64,000 nucleotides of DNA from Mycobacterium sp. EPa45 (GTDB taxonomy: Bacteria; Actinomycetota; Actinomycetes; Mycobacteriales; Mycobacteriaceae). The stretch lies in the NCBI RefSeq assembly GCF_001021385.1, contig NZ_CP011773.1:4402001-4466000 (forward strand). Reading direction: 5' to 3'. A program made the position numbers and the translations under genes. Shown piece by piece: positions 1 to 9,152 of the stretch. The notes under the pieces were generated by a model. It was not told where the DNA came from. It saw only the letters and a list, made by a program, of their open reading frames with translations, and ran no database searches. Each line of letters begins with the position of its first letter. Position 1 is the stretch's first letter.

Positions 1-10
1 GAGCCACCCG

Positions 11-1243
11 GTGGCCGTGGACAAGCACACCAAGTTATTCGCGTGGACCGCGATCGGGTTGGTCGTCCTGGCGGGCTGTCATCTGTTCGTCACGCTCGTC
101 CTGTATCCGACAGCGATCTACTGGATGACCTACTACGTGCCCAATTACGAGTTCGGGTTCGTGCGCCGCGGGCTCGGCGGTGCGGTCATCCGTATGCTGC
201 CCGACACCGAATACTTCACTGCCGCTTACACGATGATGTGGGCACCGGTCGTCGTTTGGTTGGTCGCGCTCGCGGCCTTGATATGGCTGATCCTTCGCAG
301 CGGCGAGTATTCGGCGCGAAGGGTGATGCTGGCCATGCTCCTGCCGGTGTTGCCTTTTGCATTCTCTTACGCCGTGTACACGCCGAGACCTGAGTTGTAT
401 GCGATGTCGGCCCTGGTGGTCTTGTGCATCGCGTTGACCCGACTCCAGTCTGATCGCTCAATGCTCATCGTCAGTTCGGTATACGGCGTGACGATCGCCG
501 TCCTGGCGCTCGTGCACGAAGGGATTCCGCTCGAGGTCGCGCTGGGGGCTCTTCTGGCGATGTCGGTGCTGCCCACACAACTGGGGCCCGGGCCGCGGCG
601 ACTGTGCTCGACCGCCGCCGTGGGGCCGGGTCTCCTGGCGGTACTAGCCATCGCGGCATTCTCACGCAACGACATGGGGGCACGCCTGTGCGAGCAGATC
701 CCCCACAGGCAGATCGACAATCCATTCCCGGCCCAATCCAACCCGGCGGACTACATGGCCTACCTGGCCGGCCGAATCGAGATCAAAGCGGACTTTCACG
801 ATTGGGTGTGCAAGTCCGGACACGCCATTCTCGGTGCCCGCGTCACCGACGGTTTCCACCTGGTCGGCTCCTTCGGCGCCGGTCCGCTGATCGCCTCGTT
901 CCTGGTGGGAGCGCTGTACTTCGCGGTCAGCATCTGGGCGATTCAGTCGTTTTCGGGTGCCCGCATCGCGGCCCTTCTCGGAGAGTTCCAAGGCAGGTTG
1001 ACCGCGCCCCTCCTCGGGCTCGCCGCCATGGTGCCGTTATTCCTCACTGCCGTCGATTGGACGCGCTGGTGGGTACTGATCACCTTCAATGTCGCCTTAG
1101 TCTACGTTCTGTACACGATCACCAGGCCAGAGATCGATCGACCCACGACGCGGCGCCACCTGCGGGTCTTCCTGTGTGTCATCGCAGTGTTGGCCGTGAT
1201 CCCTACGGGCGCCGCATTGCACGTCGGCGGCCCGACCTTCTGA
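11..1243 (+). CDS. Polytopic membrane protein of unknown function (5' end uncertain)
   Basis: The product is about 410 residues with roughly ten hydrophobic segments, so it should be an integral membrane protein. The first segment begins near residue 12 (AIGLVVLAGCHLFVTLVL). A soluble loop near residues 220-265 carries two Cys residues (CEQIPHR and WVCKSG). I recognise no catalytic motif. The layout, many helices with polar loops and charged motifs such as YEFGFVRRGLGG, recalls membrane glycosyltransferase-type proteins, but that is only an impression. The GTG at position 11 has no visible ribosome-binding site, and the frame is open to the window edge, so the true start may lie upstream. The next gene starts 71 bases downstream on the same strand and seems to have its own promoter. 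Confidence 0.6.
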   Translation: MAVDKHTKLFAWTAIGLVVLAGCHLFVTLVLYPTAIYWMTYYVPNYEFGFVRRGLGGAVIRMLPDTEYFTAAYTMMWAPVVVWLVALAALIWLILRSGEYSARRVMLAMLLPVLPFAFSYAVYTPRPELYAMSALVVLCIALTRLQSDRSMLIVSSVYGVTIAVLALVHEGIPLEVALGALLAMSVLPTQLGPGPRRLCSTAAVGPGLLAVLAIAAFSRNDMGARLCEQIPHRQIDNPFPAQSNPADYMAYLAGRIEIKADFHDWVCKSGHAILGARVTDGFHLVGSFGAGPLIASFLVGALYFAVSIWAIQSFSGARIAALLGEFQGRLTAPLLGLAAMVPLFLTAVDWTRWWVLITFNVALVYVLYTITRPEIDRPTTRRHLRVFLCVIAVLAVIPTGAALHVGGPTF

Positions 1244-1302
1244 CGCAACCGCACACCCTCGACGTCGCCGGCGATTCCGCGATGTAACGGTCGGCGTCAA
1301 TT

Positions 1303-1308
1303 TACAGT
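1303..1308 (+). promoter_or_regulatory. Leaderless-type -10 element TACAGT
   Basis: TACAGT fits the mycobacterial TANNNT -10 consensus and ends six bases before the ATG at 1315. Transcription would then start at or next to the start codon. No Shine-Dalgarno sequence precedes this ATG, which agrees with a leaderless mRNA. Confidence 0.45.
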
Positions 1309-1314
1309 CGATCC

Positions 1315-3405
1315 ATGACCCAGCCCGCTTCCAGCCGTTACGTCCGGTATGTCGGCCGGGTCGGTGCGTTGGCATTCGCACTCGGTGTGGGGCTGGTGGT
1401 GGCCGACAACCCGGCAGTTGCGGTGGCCGACACCGGCACGTCATCGAACTCGACGGCGCACTCGGCGCGCCAGTCCACGGCCCGCAACCAGTCGCTCACC
1501 GCCCGTAAGCCGGCCCCGGTACAGCGGGCACGTGTGCCGGCCCGCACCAACCCGTCGGCGCCGCGCAACGCGGCCACCCTGACCGACGTTCTCGGCTACG
1601 CCCGCCGCGAAGCCGAGCAGACGACCTCGCAGCCGCCTGCGACGATCGGCAACATCTTCTTTGCGCGCACCCCCACGCTCGGGTACAACGCTGCCCAGAA
1701 CGTCCAGGCCGGTGACGGCACCATCACCGGCACGCTCAACGCCGAACAGGCCAACGGATACGCCCTCACCTATACCGTGACCGCGCCGCCGCAACACGGC
1801 ACCGTCGACATCCACGAGGACGGCACGTTCACCTACACCCCTGACGCGCAATTCATCACCCGAGGTGGCACCGACACCTTCGCGGTGGTCGCCGACGACC
1901 AGCCGGGCAACCAGACTCATTGGCACGGTCTGGCAACGTTTTTCGCACCCAACGGCGGAGCCACCGCGACGGCCAAGGTGACCGTCCTGGAGAACCCCGG
2001 GGTCCCCCAACCAACGTCCGTGCTGGCCACCACCGACCAGCTCAACGCCGAGCAGACCGTCACCGAGATCGTGAACTCACCGTTCGTCCGGCTGGCCAGG
2101 GAGGTGCTGAAAGTCGGTTGGTGGCTGGCCGCGCAGAAGAACTTCACCATGATCGGTGGGCCGGACGAGAAGAACATGGCCCAGCTGGACCAGGCCATCA
2201 CCGAATACGCGAACCAGGCCGCGATGGAGGTTTTGCTGCTGAACTCCAACGCCCCCAAGTTCTTTCAACAAGTCGCGCCCAGTCACGACTGGTATCTGCA
2301 GAACTTCACCGGCACCCGAATCTGGTATGACAACCCCGATACCATCTACCGGTTCGTGGGGGTGAACAACGCGAGTTCATATGTGATCACCGGAAAGTTC
2401 GACGGGACCCTGCCGGCCGACACCAACTTCAGCGTCCTGACCGGCTTGAGCGGGACGACGGCCGACAACATCAACGGCAAGGACCTCGAACTCAACGCTG
2501 ACGGCAGCTTCACCATCATCGCAGATTCCACACCCACGCTGCTGGGTCAGAAGAATCACCTGTACCTACCGCCCGGCACCACCCTGATCACGACACGAAA
2601 CACGTTGGCGGACTGGAACGCCGAGGAACCGATGAGCCTGTCGATCCTTCGGGTCAGCGGTCCGCCGAACAGCCTGTTCAGCCAGCTCGGCGGGTTCGCG
2701 ATCCCGGGGCTGGGTCCGCTGGTGACCGGCAACCCGCTGCTGACGTCGCTGGTCTCGCTCGTCCCGCCGCTGCCGGCACCGCGCCTGCTGCAGTCGGTGG
2801 AGGCGGCGGTCATCATGCTGCTGCTCGGGATCACCGGCGAGGACCAATACATGGGCGTCGCCACCAAGGACGCCACCACGGGTCAGACCAAGGCGCCCAA
2901 TGTGTTCTCCGACCCCGACCACAACGCGTCGTTCCTCGCCACCCAGCTGCAGAGCGTCGGTTACTTCCAGCTGGCCGACGACGAGGCGCTGGTGCTCACC
3001 ATCGACCCCGGCAAAGCCCGGTATTTCAGCGTGCCGGTGACCAACGACTGGACCATCACCAACAACTACTGGGACGAGCAGACCAGCCTCAACGTCAGCC
3101 AGTCCGAGAAGAACACGGACGGCAGCGGCACGTACACGATCGTGGTCTCCCCCACCGATCCCGCAGTGGCCAACTGGGTGTCCACCGGCGGCCTCAATCA
3201 GGGCACCATCTCCATCCGGTTCCAGGACTTCGATCCGCTGTCCACCGTCGACCCGACCGTGAGCTCACAGGTGGTGAAGATCGCCGATCTCGCCTCGGTG
3301 CTGCCGGCCAATACGGTCTACGTCACCCCCGATGGGCGAGCCGACCAGATCGCCGCGCGGCAACTGGGTTACACCAAGCGGTACACCCCGTACCCGCAGG
3401 CCTAG
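1315..3405 (+). CDS. Secreted multi-domain protein: signal peptide, Ig/cadherin-like domain, DUF1214-like C-terminus
   Basis: A 696-residue exported protein. Residues 1-40 form a Sec-type signal (GALAFALGVGLVVA, then AVAVADT as probable cleavage area). A low-complexity Ser/Thr/Arg/Pro linker runs to about residue 90. Residues about 115-225 look like a bacterial Ig/cadherin or VCBS-type repeat (GTITGTLN, YTVTAPPQHGTVDIHEDGTF, GGTDTFAVVADD). The C-terminal half resembles DUF1254/DUF1214 proteins, with the typical segment KARYFSVPVTNDWTITNNYW near residues 565-585. Enzymatic function is unknown. The signal-plus-linker layout is shared with the dehydrogenase at 25967, suggesting a common export style. 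It is monocistronic and converges on bkdC 18 bases downstream. Confidence 0.75.
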   Translation: MTQPASSRYVRYVGRVGALAFALGVGLVVADNPAVAVADTGTSSNSTAHSARQSTARNQSLTARKPAPVQRARVPARTNPSAPRNAATLTDVLGYARREAEQTTSQPPATIGNIFFARTPTLGYNAAQNVQAGDGTITGTLNAEQANGYALTYTVTAPPQHGTVDIHEDGTFTYTPDAQFITRGGTDTFAVVADDQPGNQTHWHGLATFFAPNGGATATAKVTVLENPGVPQPTSVLATTDQLNAEQTVTEIVNSPFVRLAREVLKVGWWLAAQKNFTMIGGPDEKNMAQLDQAITEYANQAAMEVLLLNSNAPKFFQQVAPSHDWYLQNFTGTRIWYDNPDTIYRFVGVNNASSYVITGKFDGTLPADTNFSVLTGLSGTTADNINGKDLELNADGSFTIIADSTPTLLGQKNHLYLPPGTTLITTRNTLADWNAEEPMSLSILRVSGPPNSLFSQLGGFAIPGLGPLVTGNPLLTSLVSLVPPLPAPRLLQSVEAAVIMLLLGITGEDQYMGVATKDATTGQTKAPNVFSDPDHNASFLATQLQSVGYFQLADDEALVLTIDPGKARYFSVPVTNDWTITNNYWDEQTSLNVSQSEKNTDGSGTYTIVVSPTDPAVANWVSTGGLNQGTISIRFQDFDPLSTVDPTVSSQVVKIADLASVLPANTVYVTPDGRADQIAARQLGYTKRYTPYPQA

Positions 3406-3423
3406 CGGTTTGGGCGCCGCAGC

Positions 3424-4518
3424 CTAGAGTTCGAGCAACGCCGTCTGGGGCGACTCGATCAGGCCGCGAAGATCGGTCAGGAACGCCGCGGCCTGGGCCC
3501 CGTCGGCGATGCGATGGTCGAACGCACATGTCAGCGTCATCGTCGGCCGGGCCACCACCGCGCCGTCGACCACCACGGCCCGAGGCTTCAGCGAGCCCAT
3601 CCCCAGGATCGCGGCCTCCGGATAATTGATCACCGGCACGCCTTCGTCGAGACCCAGCGCACCGAAGTTCGACACGGTGAAGGTAGAGCCGCTCAACTGC
3701 GTGGGCGCCAGTGTGCCTGCCCTGGCTCGGGCAACGACGTCGATGACCACCTCGGCCAGGCGTCGGGTGGAGCATCCCCGGGTGTCTACGACCGGTACCA
3801 CCAGGCCGCGATCAGTGGCCACCGCAACACCGAGGCGGACGTCGGAATGCAACGAGATCTCCGGTCCGGCTTCGGCTTCCACCCACGTGGCATTGAGCAT
3901 CGGATGCCGGCCCAGCGCGATGACCAACAACCGCAGTGTCAGCACGAAGGGTGTCACGCCCAGCTGGTCGCGCAACCGCAGCAGTGCAGTGCCGTCCACC
4001 TCGACGCTGGCGTGGGCGTCGGGAATCCTGCTGCGCGACAACGACATATGGGTGGCCATACGGGCATGGACGCCGCGTACCGGGATGTTCTGCGACGTAG
4101 TCCCGGCAGCTTCCAGCACGTCCTCGTGGGTGATCACTCCGCCGGTTCCCGACCCGGGCTGCAGGCCGTTCAGGTCCACCGCGAGGTCGGCGGCAAGCTT
4201 TCGCGTCTTGGGCGCCGCGCGCGCCCGGCGACTTCGGTCCATGCCGTCGTCGATTCCATAGCCGACCAGAACCGGTGCGCGGTCCTCGGTTTCGATACGG
4301 ACCAACAGTGTTCCCACCGCCAGGGTTTCGCCCTCGGCACCGCCGAGCTCGGCGATCCGCCCGCTGTAGGGACTGGGGATCTCGACCTCGGCCTTATTGG
4401 TCTCGACCGTGCACAGGGTCTGGTTGAGTTCGACGACATCACCCACCGCGACGGCCCAGCTGGTGATCGTCGCGTCCGCGAGACCCTCCCCGAGGTCCGG
4501 CACCAGGAAGTCGCTCAT
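3424..4518 (-). CDS. bkdC: Branched-chain alpha-keto acid dehydrogenase E2 (dihydrolipoamide acyltransferase)
   Basis: This is the 364-residue E2 core of the branched-chain keto-acid dehydrogenase complex, which transfers the acyl group from lipoamide to CoA. An N-terminal lipoyl domain (residues 1-80) has the lipoyl lysine in VETNKAEVE near residue 42. A peripheral-subunit-binding domain follows near 120-155 ([15 protein letters not shown]). The C-terminal catalytic domain ends with the HRIADG motif (His about 335, Asp about 339). The ATG at 4518 overlaps the bkdB stop by ATGA, so the two are translationally coupled. A longer open frame runs upstream but only shadows bkdB. It is the last gene of the leucine cluster and corresponds to Rv2495c (bkdC/pdhC). 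Confidence 0.93.
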   Translation of the reverse strand: MSDFLVPDLGEGLADATITSWAVAVGDVVELNQTLCTVETNKAEVEIPSPYSGRIAELGGAEGETLAVGTLLVRIETEDRAPVLVGYGIDDGMDRSRRARAAPKTRKLAADLAVDLNGLQPGSGTGGVITHEDVLEAAGTTSQNIPVRGVHARMATHMSLSRSRIPDAHASVEVDGTALLRLRDQLGVTPFVLTLRLLVIALGRHPMLNATWVEAEAGPEISLHSDVRLGVAVATDRGLVVPVVDTRGCSTRRLAEVVIDVVARARAGTLAPTQLSGSTFTVSNFGALGLDEGVPVINYPEAAILGMGSLKPRAVVVDGAVVARPTMTLTCAFDHRIADGAQAAAFLTDLRGLIESPQTALLEL

Positions 4519-5567
4519 GGCCGTCGCATCGCTTTCTCGACGCAGTCGAGCAACCGGTCGACACCCGGCAACCAGAGCTTCTCCAGCCGCGCCGGCGGGT
4601 ACGGGGTGTCGAAACCGGTGGCGCGCAGCACCGGTGACTCGAGGTCGTAGAACAGTTCCTCGGAGATCCGCGCGGCGAGTTCCGCCCCGAAACCCAGCGT
4701 GCGCGGCCCCTCGTGCATCACCACCGCCCGACCCGTCTTGCGAACCGACGCGGCCACGGTGTCGAAGTCCAGCGGACTCAACGAGCGCAGGTCGACGACT
4801 TCGACACTGCAGCTGGCGATCTCGGCGGCGTTCAATGCGGTGCCGACCAAGCCGCCGTAGGTGAGCACCGTGACGTCGTCGCCGGGCCGGCGGATCGTGG
4901 CCCTCCCGATGGGTGGTCCGGGCACGGCGAGGTCGACGGCCTCGCGCCCCCAGTACCGCCGCTTGGGTTCCAGATAGATGACGGGGTCGCGGGCGGCGAT
5001 GGCATGCCGTAACAGCCAGTAGGCGTCCGACGGTGTCGACGGCACAACGACTTTCAGTCCCGCTGTGTGCACCCAATAGGATTCGGTGGACTCCGAGTGG
5101 TGCTCGACTGCGCCGATCCCGCCAAACGACGGAATCCGAACCGTGACAGGCATGTCGACCTGGCCGCGAGTGCGGTTCCGGTATTTGGCGAGGTGGCTCA
5201 CCACCTGATCGAACGCCGGGTAGGAGAATCCGTCGAACTGGATCTCGGGGACGGGCACGAACCCACGAATCGCCAGGCCGACGGCCATGCCGATGATCGC
5301 CGACTCGGCCAGCGGAGTGTCGAAACAACGCTGTGAGCCGAAGGTTTCGGCCAATCCCTCGGTAATGCGGAAGACACCACCCAGTGCGGCGACGTCTTCG
5401 CCGAACACCAGCACTCGGTCGTCGCCGGCCATTGCATCGTGCAACGCCCGGTTGATCGCCTGCGCCATGGTGAGGGTGGTGACGGCAGGCAACTCGGTCA
5501 GGATCGGGCCGTCGGGCTCTGGTGTGCCGTCACCGCGCATCGGCGGGCGTTCGATGATCTGGGTCAT
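4515..5567 (-). CDS. bkdB: Branched-chain alpha-keto acid dehydrogenase E1 beta subunit
   Basis: A 350-residue transketolase-like beta subunit that pairs with BkdA to decarboxylate branched-chain 2-oxo acids. Visible family features are [14 protein letters not shown] near the N-terminus, [16 protein letters not shown] with the E1-beta Glu-Asp pair, and [20 protein letters not shown] around residues 85-105. The C-terminal domain carries [11 protein letters not shown] and [13 protein letters not shown]. The ATG at 5567 overlaps the bkdA stop (ATGA), and the gene itself overlaps bkdC the same way. It matches Rv2496c. The longer frame extending to 5813 is out of register with bkdA and is discounted. 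Confidence 0.93.
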   Translation of the reverse strand: MTQIIERPPMRGDGTPEPDGPILTELPAVTTLTMAQAINRALHDAMAGDDRVLVFGEDVAALGGVFRITEGLAETFGSQRCFDTPLAESAIIGMAVGLAIRGFVPVPEIQFDGFSYPAFDQVVSHLAKYRNRTRGQVDMPVTVRIPSFGGIGAVEHHSESTESYWVHTAGLKVVVPSTPSDAYWLLRHAIAARDPVIYLEPKRRYWGREAVDLAVPGPPIGRATIRRPGDDVTVLTYGGLVGTALNAAEIASCSVEVVDLRSLSPLDFDTVAASVRKTGRAVVMHEGPRTLGFGAELAARISEELFYDLESPVLRATGFDTPYPPARLEKLWLPGVDRLLDCVEKAMRRP

Positions 5568-6625
5568 CGCATCCCTCCCGCCAACTCGGTGCGCAATTGT
5601 TCTCGCTGGGCGGACAATTCGGGGGTGATCTCGGCGTAGACGTGATCGAACAGCTCGCCGGCATCGAGATCCGGGGCGTCGACCACCGCGTCGCGAAGTT
5701 CGGCTCGGAGTCGGGCCGACCGGGCCTGCACCCGCTTCTCGATCCGGTCCGTGAGCACGCCGCTCTGCTGCAGGTAGATGCGGTACCGGGCGATCGGATC
5801 CCGCGCCGACCATTCGGCGATGTCCTCGGGGGTTCGGTACCGGGTGGCGTCGTCGGAGGTGGTGTGCGGTTCCATCCGGTAGGTGACGGCCTCGATGAGG
5901 GTGGGTCCCTCCCCTGCCCGCGCCCGTTCGGCGGCCTCACTCATCACCGCGTAGCAGGCCAGGATGTCGTTGCCATCCACCCGGATTCCGGGCATGCCGT
6001 ACCCGGCCGCACGGTGTGCGAGGGTGGACACGGCATATTGGCGGCTCGCCGGAACCGAGATGGCCCACTGGTTGTTCTGGATGTAGAACACAGACGGCGC
6101 CTTCTCGACGGCAGCCAGATTCATTGCCTCGTGGGTGTCGCCCTCGCTGGTGGCGCCGTCGCCGAGAAATGCCACCGTCAGTGAATCCTCGCCCAGCCGT
6201 TGGGCAGCCATCGCCGCGCCCACGGCGTGCACGGTGTGGGTGGCGATCGGAATGGCGATGGGTGCGCAGCACCTGCTGGTGAAGTCCAGGCCGCCGTGCC
6301 AGGCACCGCGCCACAGCGCCGCCACGTTCGCGGGCGCGATCCCGCGGACCAGGAAGACACCGAGTTCGCGGAATTGCGGGAACAGCCAGTCGGTCTTGCG
6401 CAGGCATGCCGCCGCGCCGATCTGCGCGGCCTCCTGGCCCCGGCAGGAGGCGTAGAGGGCCAGCTCACCCTGGCGTTGCAGATTGACGAACTCGACGTCG
6501 AGATCCCGGGTGACAACCAGGTTCTCGTAAAGCCAGACCAGGGTCTCCGGCGGGAGATCACGACGATATCGGCTTTCGGCCGTCGTCGTTCCGTCGGGCC
6601 CGATGAGTTGAACCGGCTGATCCAT
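5564..6625 (-). CDS. bkdA: Branched-chain alpha-keto acid dehydrogenase E1 alpha subunit
   Basis: A 353-residue thiamine-diphosphate-dependent E1 alpha subunit. The ThDP motif begins GDGATSEGDTHEAMNLAAVE and closes with IQNN. The phosphorylation-loop-like stretch YRMEPHTTSDDATRYR lies near residues 255-270. The N-terminal segment LPPETLVWLYENLVVTRDLD is typical of the family. The ATG at 6625 follows AGGAGG closely, but that Shine-Dalgarno lies inside a potential hairpin. This gene heads the bkdABC part of the operon, separated from citE by 59 bases, whereas its other neighbours overlap, so it may have separate control. It matches Rv2497c. The E3 subunit (lipoamide dehydrogenase) is not in the window. 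Confidence 0.93.
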   Translation of the reverse strand: MDQPVQLIGPDGTTTAESRYRRDLPPETLVWLYENLVVTRDLDVEFVNLQRQGELALYASCRGQEAAQIGAAACLRKTDWLFPQFRELGVFLVRGIAPANVAALWRGAWHGGLDFTSRCCAPIAIPIATHTVHAVGAAMAAQRLGEDSLTVAFLGDGATSEGDTHEAMNLAAVEKAPSVFYIQNNQWAISVPASRQYAVSTLAHRAAGYGMPGIRVDGNDILACYAVMSEAAERARAGEGPTLIEAVTYRMEPHTTSDDATRYRTPEDIAEWSARDPIARYRIYLQQSGVLTDRIEKRVQARSARLRAELRDAVVDAPDLDAGELFDHVYAEITPELSAQREQLRTELAGGMR

Positions 6626-6626
6626 A

Positions 6627-6682
6627 ACCGCCTCCTCTGCCGGTGCAGAGGCGGTCGGAGCAAACCTGTTGTAGCAGGCTCC
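6627..6682 (-). promoter_or_regulatory. Structured leader of bkdA: Shine-Dalgarno-sequestering hairpin plus upstream hairpin
   Basis: On the mRNA (minus strand), ACCGCCTCTGC (6655-6645) can pair with GCAGAGGAGGCGGT (6640-6627). Only a three-base bulge interrupts the stem, and the loop is four bases. The right arm contains the AGGAGG of bkdA and ends one base before the ATG. Just upstream, GGAG/CTCC (6682-6679 with 6660-6657) and CCTG/CAGG (6678-6675 with 6668-6665) form a second hairpin with an internal bulge. Together they fill almost the whole citE-bkdA gap. This could be a translational switch or simply a processing or attenuation structure; no known riboswitch class was recognised. Confidence 0.4.
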
Positions 6683-6684
6683 AG

Positions 6685-7503
6685 CTAGTGACCGGGGTCG
6701 GGCGCTAGCTGGACTATGCGCTCTGCTCGCCGTAGCACCGGGGCATCTACCATTATGCCCTCGAATTGGAAGACACCGCGTTCATTGCGGGCCGCCTCAA
6801 GCACGTGTCGCGCCCAACCTACCTGCTCAGCGCCAGGAAGGTAGCCCTCCCTGATCACTGCTATCTGGCTAGGATGGATCGCCACTTTGGCGTCGAAACC
6901 GACGGCCACGGCGTCATCCACTTCGGCCCGCAGCCCGTCGAGATTCTTGATGTCCAGGAACACCGAATCCAGTGCGAGCCGGCCATATGCCTTGGCCGCC
7001 AGCAAGCTCTGCGACCGCACGTGCTTGGCGACTTCGCGGTACGAGCCGTCGGGATACCGGTTGGCGGTACCACCGAGGACGGCGAACAGGTCCTCGGCGC
7101 CCCACATGACGGCGAACGCGTTGTCTGGCCGACTCGACTCGACGACATTGAGCGCCCCCAACGGGGTCTCGATCAGGACCACAACATCCAGCGGCGCCAG
7201 CGCGGTCACCTGCTGCGCCGACTCGGTCTTGGCCAGCATCACCGTGGTGTACGGCGTGCGGGCCAGCGCCTCGAGATCGAGCGGATGATCGGGCGTGGTC
7301 GACGGATTCACCCGTACCACGGTGCGGCCGGGATCGAGCTGTGTCGCCACCAGCGCCTCGCGTGCGGCCTCCCGATCCTTGGCCGCCACCCCGTCCTCCA
7401 AATCGAGGATGACGACATCGGCTGCGGCAGCGGCTTTTCCGAAGCGCTCAGGACGGTCGGCGGGGCAGAACAGCCAGGCCGGTCCCGGATTGTCCAGTGC
7501 CAT
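6685..7503 (-). CDS. citE: CitE-like beta-hydroxyacyl-CoA lyase (HMG-CoA / citramalyl-CoA lyase)
   Basis: A 272-residue member of the CitE/HpcH TIM-barrel family. Signature pieces are ILDLEDGVAAKDREAAR (metal-binding Asp/Glu region, residues about 32-48), VVRVNPSTTPDH, VVVLIETPLGALNV with the metal-ligand Glu, and KVAIHPSQIAVIREGY near the C-terminus. The M. tuberculosis orthologue Rv2498c is known to cleave (S)-HMG-CoA and (R)-citramalyl-CoA, linking leucine breakdown with itaconate dissimilation. That is recalled literature; the assignment here rests on synteny and motifs. The ATG at 7503 overlaps the preceding maoC stop (ATGA). Confidence 0.9.
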   Translation of the reverse strand: MALDNPGPAWLFCPADRPERFGKAAAAADVVILDLEDGVAAKDREAAREALVATQLDPGRTVVRVNPSTTPDHPLDLEALARTPYTTVMLAKTESAQQVTALAPLDVVVLIETPLGALNVVESSRPDNAFAVMWGAEDLFAVLGGTANRYPDGSYREVAKHVRSQSLLAAKAYGRLALDSVFLDIKNLDGLRAEVDDAVAVGFDAKVAIHPSQIAVIREGYLPGAEQVGWARHVLEAARNERGVFQFEGIMVDAPVLRRAERIVQLAPDPGH

Positions 7504-7991
7504 CAGGTGGGCTTCTTCCGGACCATGGTCTTGCGCGACGCCGTCGCGACGACGTCACCGTGCTGGTTGCGCGCGGTGTGCGCGAACGTGACGATGCCCT
7601 CGCCGGGGCGGCTCTTGGACTCCCGCTTGTCCGTGACGACGGTCTCGGCGTACATCGTGTCACCGTGGAAAAGCGGCTTGGGGAAAGCGATGTCGGAGAA
7701 ACCGAGATTGCCGACGATCGTGCCCTGGGTCAGCTGCGTCACCGACAGTCCCACGAGGGTGGACAGCGTGAACATGGAATTCACCAGCCGCTGGTTGAAC
7801 GGTGGCAGCGCGTCGGAGAAGGCCGCATCGAGGTGCAGCGCCTGGGTGTTCATCGTCAGCGTGGTGAACAAGACGTTGTCCGCCTCGGTGATGGTGCGAC
7901 CCGGGGCGTGCACGTAACGCACTCCGAGTTCGAATTCCTCGTACCACAGGCCGCGCTGGACGACGACCTTCTCCCCGGACGACTCGCTCAC
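7503..7991 (-). CDS. MaoC-like hot-dog enoyl-CoA hydratase
   Basis: A 162-residue single hot-dog protein of the MaoC dehydratase family. The segment ITEADNVLFTTLTMNTQALHLDAAF is the hydratase motif region, with the catalytic Asp replaced or shifted relative to the usual D-x4-H. Next comes NQRLVNSMFTLSTLVGL, then LGFSDIAFPKPLFHGDTMYAE. It is the counterpart of Rv2499c. Between the carboxylase and CitE it probably hydrates 3-methylglutaconyl-CoA (leucine) and/or itaconyl-CoA. The start is GTG at 7991, directly beside the fadE19 stop at 7992. It overlaps citE by four bases. Confidence 0.85.
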   Translation of the reverse strand: MSESSGEKVVVQRGLWYEEFELGVRYVHAPGRTITEADNVLFTTLTMNTQALHLDAAFSDALPPFNQRLVNSMFTLSTLVGLSVTQLTQGTIVGNLGFSDIAFPKPLFHGDTMYAETVVTDKRESKSRPGEGIVTFAHTARNQHGDVVATASRKTMVRKKPT

Positions 7992-9152
7992 CTACAGTCC
8001 CATCTGCCGGGCGATGACCATCAGCTGCACTTCGGTTGTCCCTTCGCCGATCTCGAGGATCTTGCTGTCCCGGAAGTGCCGGGCGACGGTGTATTCGTTC
8101 ATGAAACCGTAGCCGCCGTGGATCTGGGTGGCGTCACGGGCGTTGTCCATCGCGGCCTCGCTGGCGACCAGCTTGGCGATGGCCGCCTCCTTCTTGAACG
8201 GCTTGCCGGCCAGCATCAGCGCCGCCGCGTCGTAGTAGGCGGTGCGGGCCGCGTGTGCGCGAGCCTCCATGCGGGCGATCTTGAACTCGATGGCTTGGAA
8301 CTTCCCGATCGGCTGGCCGAAGGCCGCACGCTCGGCGGCGTACTTCACGCTTTCATCGACACAGCCCTGCGCTGCGCCGACCGACAGTGCGGCGATCGCG
8401 ATCCGGCCCTCATCGAGGATTCGCAGGAAGTTTGCGTACCCACGGCCGCGCTCACCGAGCAGGTTCTCCTCCGGTACGCGAACATCGTCGAAACTCAGTG
8501 GGTGAGTATCCGACGCATTCCACCCGACCTTGTCGTAGGCCGGCTCGGCGGTGAAGCCGGGCGTGGGCACCGGCACCAGGATCGAGGAGATCTCCCGGTT
8601 GTCACCATCGCCTCCGGTCACGGCCGTGACGGTCACCAGCCGGGTGATATCAGTACCGGAGTTGGTGATGAACTGCTTGGAGCCGTTGATCACCCAGTGG
8701 CCGTCGTCCAGGCGTGCGGTGGTCTTGGTGGCGCCCGCGTCGGTGCCGCCACCGGCCTCGGTGAGGCCGAAGGCTCCCAGAGCCTGCCCACTGGTCAGCT
8801 GCGGCAGCCATTCCCGCTTCTGCGCGTCGTTGCCGAATCGGTAGACCGGCATCGCGCCCAGCGAGACCCCGGCTTCCAGTGTGATCGCGACGCTCTGGTC
8901 GACCTTCCCGAGTTCCTCCAGTGCCAGGCACAGGGCGAAGTAGTCACCGCCCATGCCGCCGTACTCCTCGGGAAACGGCAGACCGAACAGGCCCATCTCG
9001 GCCATGCCCGCCACGACCTCGTACGGGAAGGTGTGCGCTGCATCGTGTTCGGCGGCCACCGGGGCGACGACGGTACGCGCGAAGTCGCGCACCGTCTTGG
9101 CGAGCTGCGCGTATTCGTCGGGAAGTGTTCCCGTGGACAGGTAGTCAGTCAT
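7992..9152 (-). CDS. fadE19: Acyl-CoA dehydrogenase, probably isovaleryl-CoA dehydrogenase
   Basis: A 386-residue FAD acyl-CoA dehydrogenase for the isovaleryl-CoA to 3-methylcrotonyl-CoA step. Visible signatures are AFGLTEAGGGTDAGATKTTA (FAD/substrate loop), KQFITNSGTDI, RAAFGQPIGKFQAIEFKIARM, and the C-terminal signature DATQIHGGYGFMNEYTVARHFRDSK with IGEGTTEVQ. Its place between accA1 and maoC supports the leucine role, as for Rv2500c. I place the start at the ATG whose first base is 9152, which shares TGATG with the accA1 stop. A GTG at 9155 is an equally possible start one codon earlier. Confidence 0.9.
   Translation of the reverse strand: MTDYLSTGTLPDEYAQLAKTVRDFARTVVAPVAAEHDAAHTFPYEVVAGMAEMGLFGLPFPEEYGGMGGDYFALCLALEELGKVDQSVAITLEAGVSLGAMPVYRFGNDAQKREWLPQLTSGQALGAFGLTEAGGGTDAGATKTTARLDDGHWVINGSKQFITNSGTDITRLVTVTAVTGGDGDNREISSILVPVPTPGFTAEPAYDKVGWNASDTHPLSFDDVRVPEENLLGERGRGYANFLRILDEGRIAIAALSVGAAQGCVDESVKYAAERAAFGQPIGKFQAIEFKIARMEARAHAARTAYYDAAALMLAGKPFKKEAAIAKLVASEAAMDNARDATQIHGGYGFMNEYTVARHFRDSKILEIGEGTTEVQLMVIARQMGL

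Noticed and set aside
3323..5328. Extending bkdC upstream to 5328 to make a 634-residue protein
   Set aside because: The extra N-terminal part is a frame-shifted shadow of bkdB; the lipoyl domain starts properly at 4518.
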